64,000 bases of DNA from Polydactylus sextarius. Taxonomy: Eukaryota; Chordata; Actinopteri; Polynemidae. Shown here in pieces: positions 61,756-64,000 of this stretch (the first letter of the stretch is position 1; each line of letters begins with the position of its first letter). The notes under the pieces are model-generated. The model did no database searches and was not told the DNA's origin. It was given only the letters and a program-made list of their open reading frames with translations. Made by a program: the position numbers and the translations under genes. Where the stretch lies: assembly GCA_016801845.1 (NCBI GenBank), contig CM028906.1:9468501-9532500 (forward strand), given 5' to 3'.

Positions 61756-62800
61756 GCAAAGACCAAATTATTGACCCCGTGTGAGGCTCTTGATCTGATC
61801 TTTGATTGATAGGGAGGGGTACAGAGGATGGGCTAAAGGTACCAGTGGAAATGCATTAGATGAGAAAGTGTCAGAAGACACAGAACATAATTACAATCGT
61901 GAGGCAACTGATGAGGAACAATCAAGTGATGAGGAGGCGGGAAATGTTAAGCCTGTGACCGTAGTGTCAAACAAAGGGAATTAATCCTGGTCTTATCCCT
62001 ATTTGAGACTGTCAGCTGTGTATGAATTATCTGGATGAGTCCAGGGTGACAAAGTCTGCCATATCATAAGCTGATGGCATCAAATTTTGCTTTGAATTGT
62101 TAATGATAGAGCCACTTGAAGACATAGTCCCAAATCTGTGTTCAAACAAGACTGGAGGGGCTGAGACTGGATATACCCAAGAAATAGATAGATTCAAGAA
62201 AGCATTGATCTAGATTTATAACTTAATCTGCCTCTAGTTTATGGCTTGTAGAGTCTGGTGGAGACAGTCATACCCGACACATCCAACACCTCCTCCTGCA
62301 CTATTGTCCACAAAGGACAGGGCCTCTTAGAGACACACACTTTCACAGGATACAAAAAATGCCCTCCTTTTGATTAAATGCGACAAATGCTATGTTACTA
62401 TGTAAGAAGTGAAATACTACTTGCATGCATTCATATTTGATTGATTGTTGTAGGTCACTGGCACATACTCATGTTTTTCAACACCCTAGATGTGTCAGCC
62501 AGAGTAGCTGTGTTGTGGATGGAGGACTCCAGGCTGGAATCAAAAGAAGAATTCAAAAGAGGGTTTTTCCTGGAGGAGCCGGGGAAAAAGCCATGGCGAT
62601 GCCTTTCATTTAAAGGTGCCAACTCTCGCATCAGATCGCTAGCGTCTGTCTCAGTGATGGCAGACACAAAAGTGCCAGGAGTCTTACAGCCCTCACAGGC
62701 AAAGGAGACAAAGAGAAGTGATATACTCATTGTACACCAAGAAAACGAGCATCATGTTTCTACAATGCAAAACAAATACTTAGGTAGGTAGAAAAACCAC
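61756..62800 (+). pseudogene. piggyBac-type transposase relic
   Basis: The C-terminal side is readable: HILMFFNTLDVSARVAVLW then FKRGFFLEEPGKKPW (62456-62599), matching the family pattern of a VFFN-LDVS helix followed by an FL-ELGK motif. About 100 bases further, KRSDIL may be the remains of the Cys-rich end. Upstream, CEALDLIFD followed by stops (about 61776-61805) and the acidic EEQSSDEEAG (61914-61943) fit the N-terminal part. The catalytic DDD region is not recognisable; stops and frame changes make it inactive. Limits are approximate. Confidence 0.6.
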
Positions 62801-63740
62801 CACATGCCATCATGTATTGGTTGACTGATTGACAGACTGACAGTGATTCTTTTTTTTTTTTATCTCGTATTGATATTGTTGCAGTTGTTGTGAAGTGTTT
62901 GTTTCTTTGTTGACTAGTTTGACCCTCTATCCTTTTTTTGATTCATATAAAAAGAAACTATTTTGCAAATTGCAACCAATTCAGTTCTTCTTACCTAACA
63001 CTTCCATTGCCAGGATGTAGAGAAAAAGCAGCCGACAGGTAACACATAAATGCTGAGGCCTCTCTCAAAAGTCAATGTTTGAATTGTCTATTCAAGGCTG
63101 ACAAATAGCAGCATGACATAGCAGACTTTGTGGAATCCTACACACTTTTCTTTAATTATCTTTCTACATATCGACACAGTAGTTATGTAAATGTTCAATA
63201 TTAGGTTGCATAATAAAGTATTTTAGAAGTTCATAATGTATTTTGAAAGATTTGTAAATCGTTAAAATAATAAAGTAACAACGATTCATCCCTGCTGTGT
63301 GCAGCTACAATGCCCTCCTATTGGGAGATACCTGCTAGAAAAATATTTTAAAAATGCCATTCCTCAACTTGTTATTGTTCCAGTACACAAAGTGAAGTGA
63401 ATCATCATAAATTCTTACCAGGACAGCATGGAATGGAAAAATAAAATAAATCTGGATGCACAGTGATATCAGTCCTCTATTCTGCTTCTGTTTGTTTGTT
63501 TGTTTTTTATAACAAAACAAACAAGGTGAATTTATTATTTTTTTAAATGTGGCCTATGCTTGGTGCTAGCCTTTAGACCACTGATCTCCTCAAATATTCC
63601 ACCTGTCCAATTTGTTGGAAACAACTGGCACCTCAGCCAGTTGAGGGGGTTGGGTAGTGGTGGTCTCTGAATATTAACTTGGTGCACTATTAAAGTTTCA
63701 GAGTTTGTGCTGATAACCTGTGAGAAGGTTTTCATATTAT
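62801..63740. other. AT-rich stretch, nothing recognised
   Basis: Poly(T) near 62850 and (TTTG)n at 63487-63505 only. Confidence 0.5.
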
Positions 63741-63839
63741 TTCAGGAGGAAATGATGACGACCCAGGTGCCAACATCAGCAGCTCTCATCTCTGTGGCTT
63801 AGTGACTTTTTTATGATTGGACCTTTCATCCTTCAGTTC

Positions 63840-63953
63840 ATCATCATTCCAGAACTGCAGCTGACTGATATCATCACATCAGACATGTGGACAGACAAGA
63901 CGATTACTGCAAAATCAGTTATCTTTGTGTCACATTACACCAACAAAGAATAG
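63840..63953 (+). pseudogene. Possible hAT transposase fragment
   Basis: The reading LTDIITSDMWTDKTITAKSV then FVSHYTN and a stop resembles the conserved 'T-D-W-T ... Y-VT-HYI' block of hAT/ZBED-type transposases. It is short and possibly continues beyond neither side in frame. Confidence 0.4.
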
Positions 63954-64000
63954 GCACTGGGGCGAGTGCTCTCCAGATCTGAGCAGTCAGTGCATTAAAG

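Noticed and set aside
1..64000. CRISPR arrays, bacterial operons, phage or plasmid modules
   Set aside because: Tandem repeats present are microsatellites or minisatellites without regular spacers; all genes are spliced vertebrate genes.

Overview
The window is vertebrate nuclear DNA, almost certainly from a teleost fish, probably a percomorph. The coding exons are short, have GT-AG introns and match vertebrate families. The introns hold tRNA-derived SINEs, hAT-like and other MITEs, L2-like and other LINE pieces, a piggyBac relic and many long CA/GT microsatellites of kinds common in fish. The species assignment is inference; nothing here identifies it further.

Two genes can be supported. 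At the left edge, on the + strand, are the last three exons of mesd (1-2057), the endoplasmic-reticulum chaperone for LRP5/6-type Wnt co-receptors; the window begins inside its signal-peptide exon. On the - strand, from 58123 down to 8857, lie 20 consecutive coding exons of cemip (KIAA1199), a secreted hyaluronan-binding protein needed for hyaluronan breakdown. They join in one open frame of 3009 bases (1002 codons plus stop) with no frameshift or internal stop. The N-terminal part (signal peptide, G8 domain, first GG-type lectin domain) is missing, presumably upstream of 64000. The two genes point tail to tail, the same arrangement as MESD and CEMIP on human 15q25.

Layout: 1-2057 mesd; about 2058-2665 its 3' UTR; about 2666-5290 a spacer with a SINE and a MITE; about 5300-8856 the probable cemip 3' UTR; 8857-22563 a dense exon cluster; 24126-29975 three exons; a 12-kb intron (29976-41971); 41972-46669 three exons; an 8-kb intron (46670-54733); then exons at 54734 and 57976; from 58124 to the end, intron or upstream sequence with a piggyBac relic and a possible hAT relic.

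No novel multi-gene system is visible. The most notable local points are a cemip acceptor whose pyrimidine tract is replaced by a TG microsatellite (exon ending at 46669), a 36-base microexon with a TG repeat upstream, a SINE with a perfect 17-base target duplication, a hAT-like MITE whose target duplication opens a decamer tandem array, and the unusual KIEL C-terminus of Mesd.
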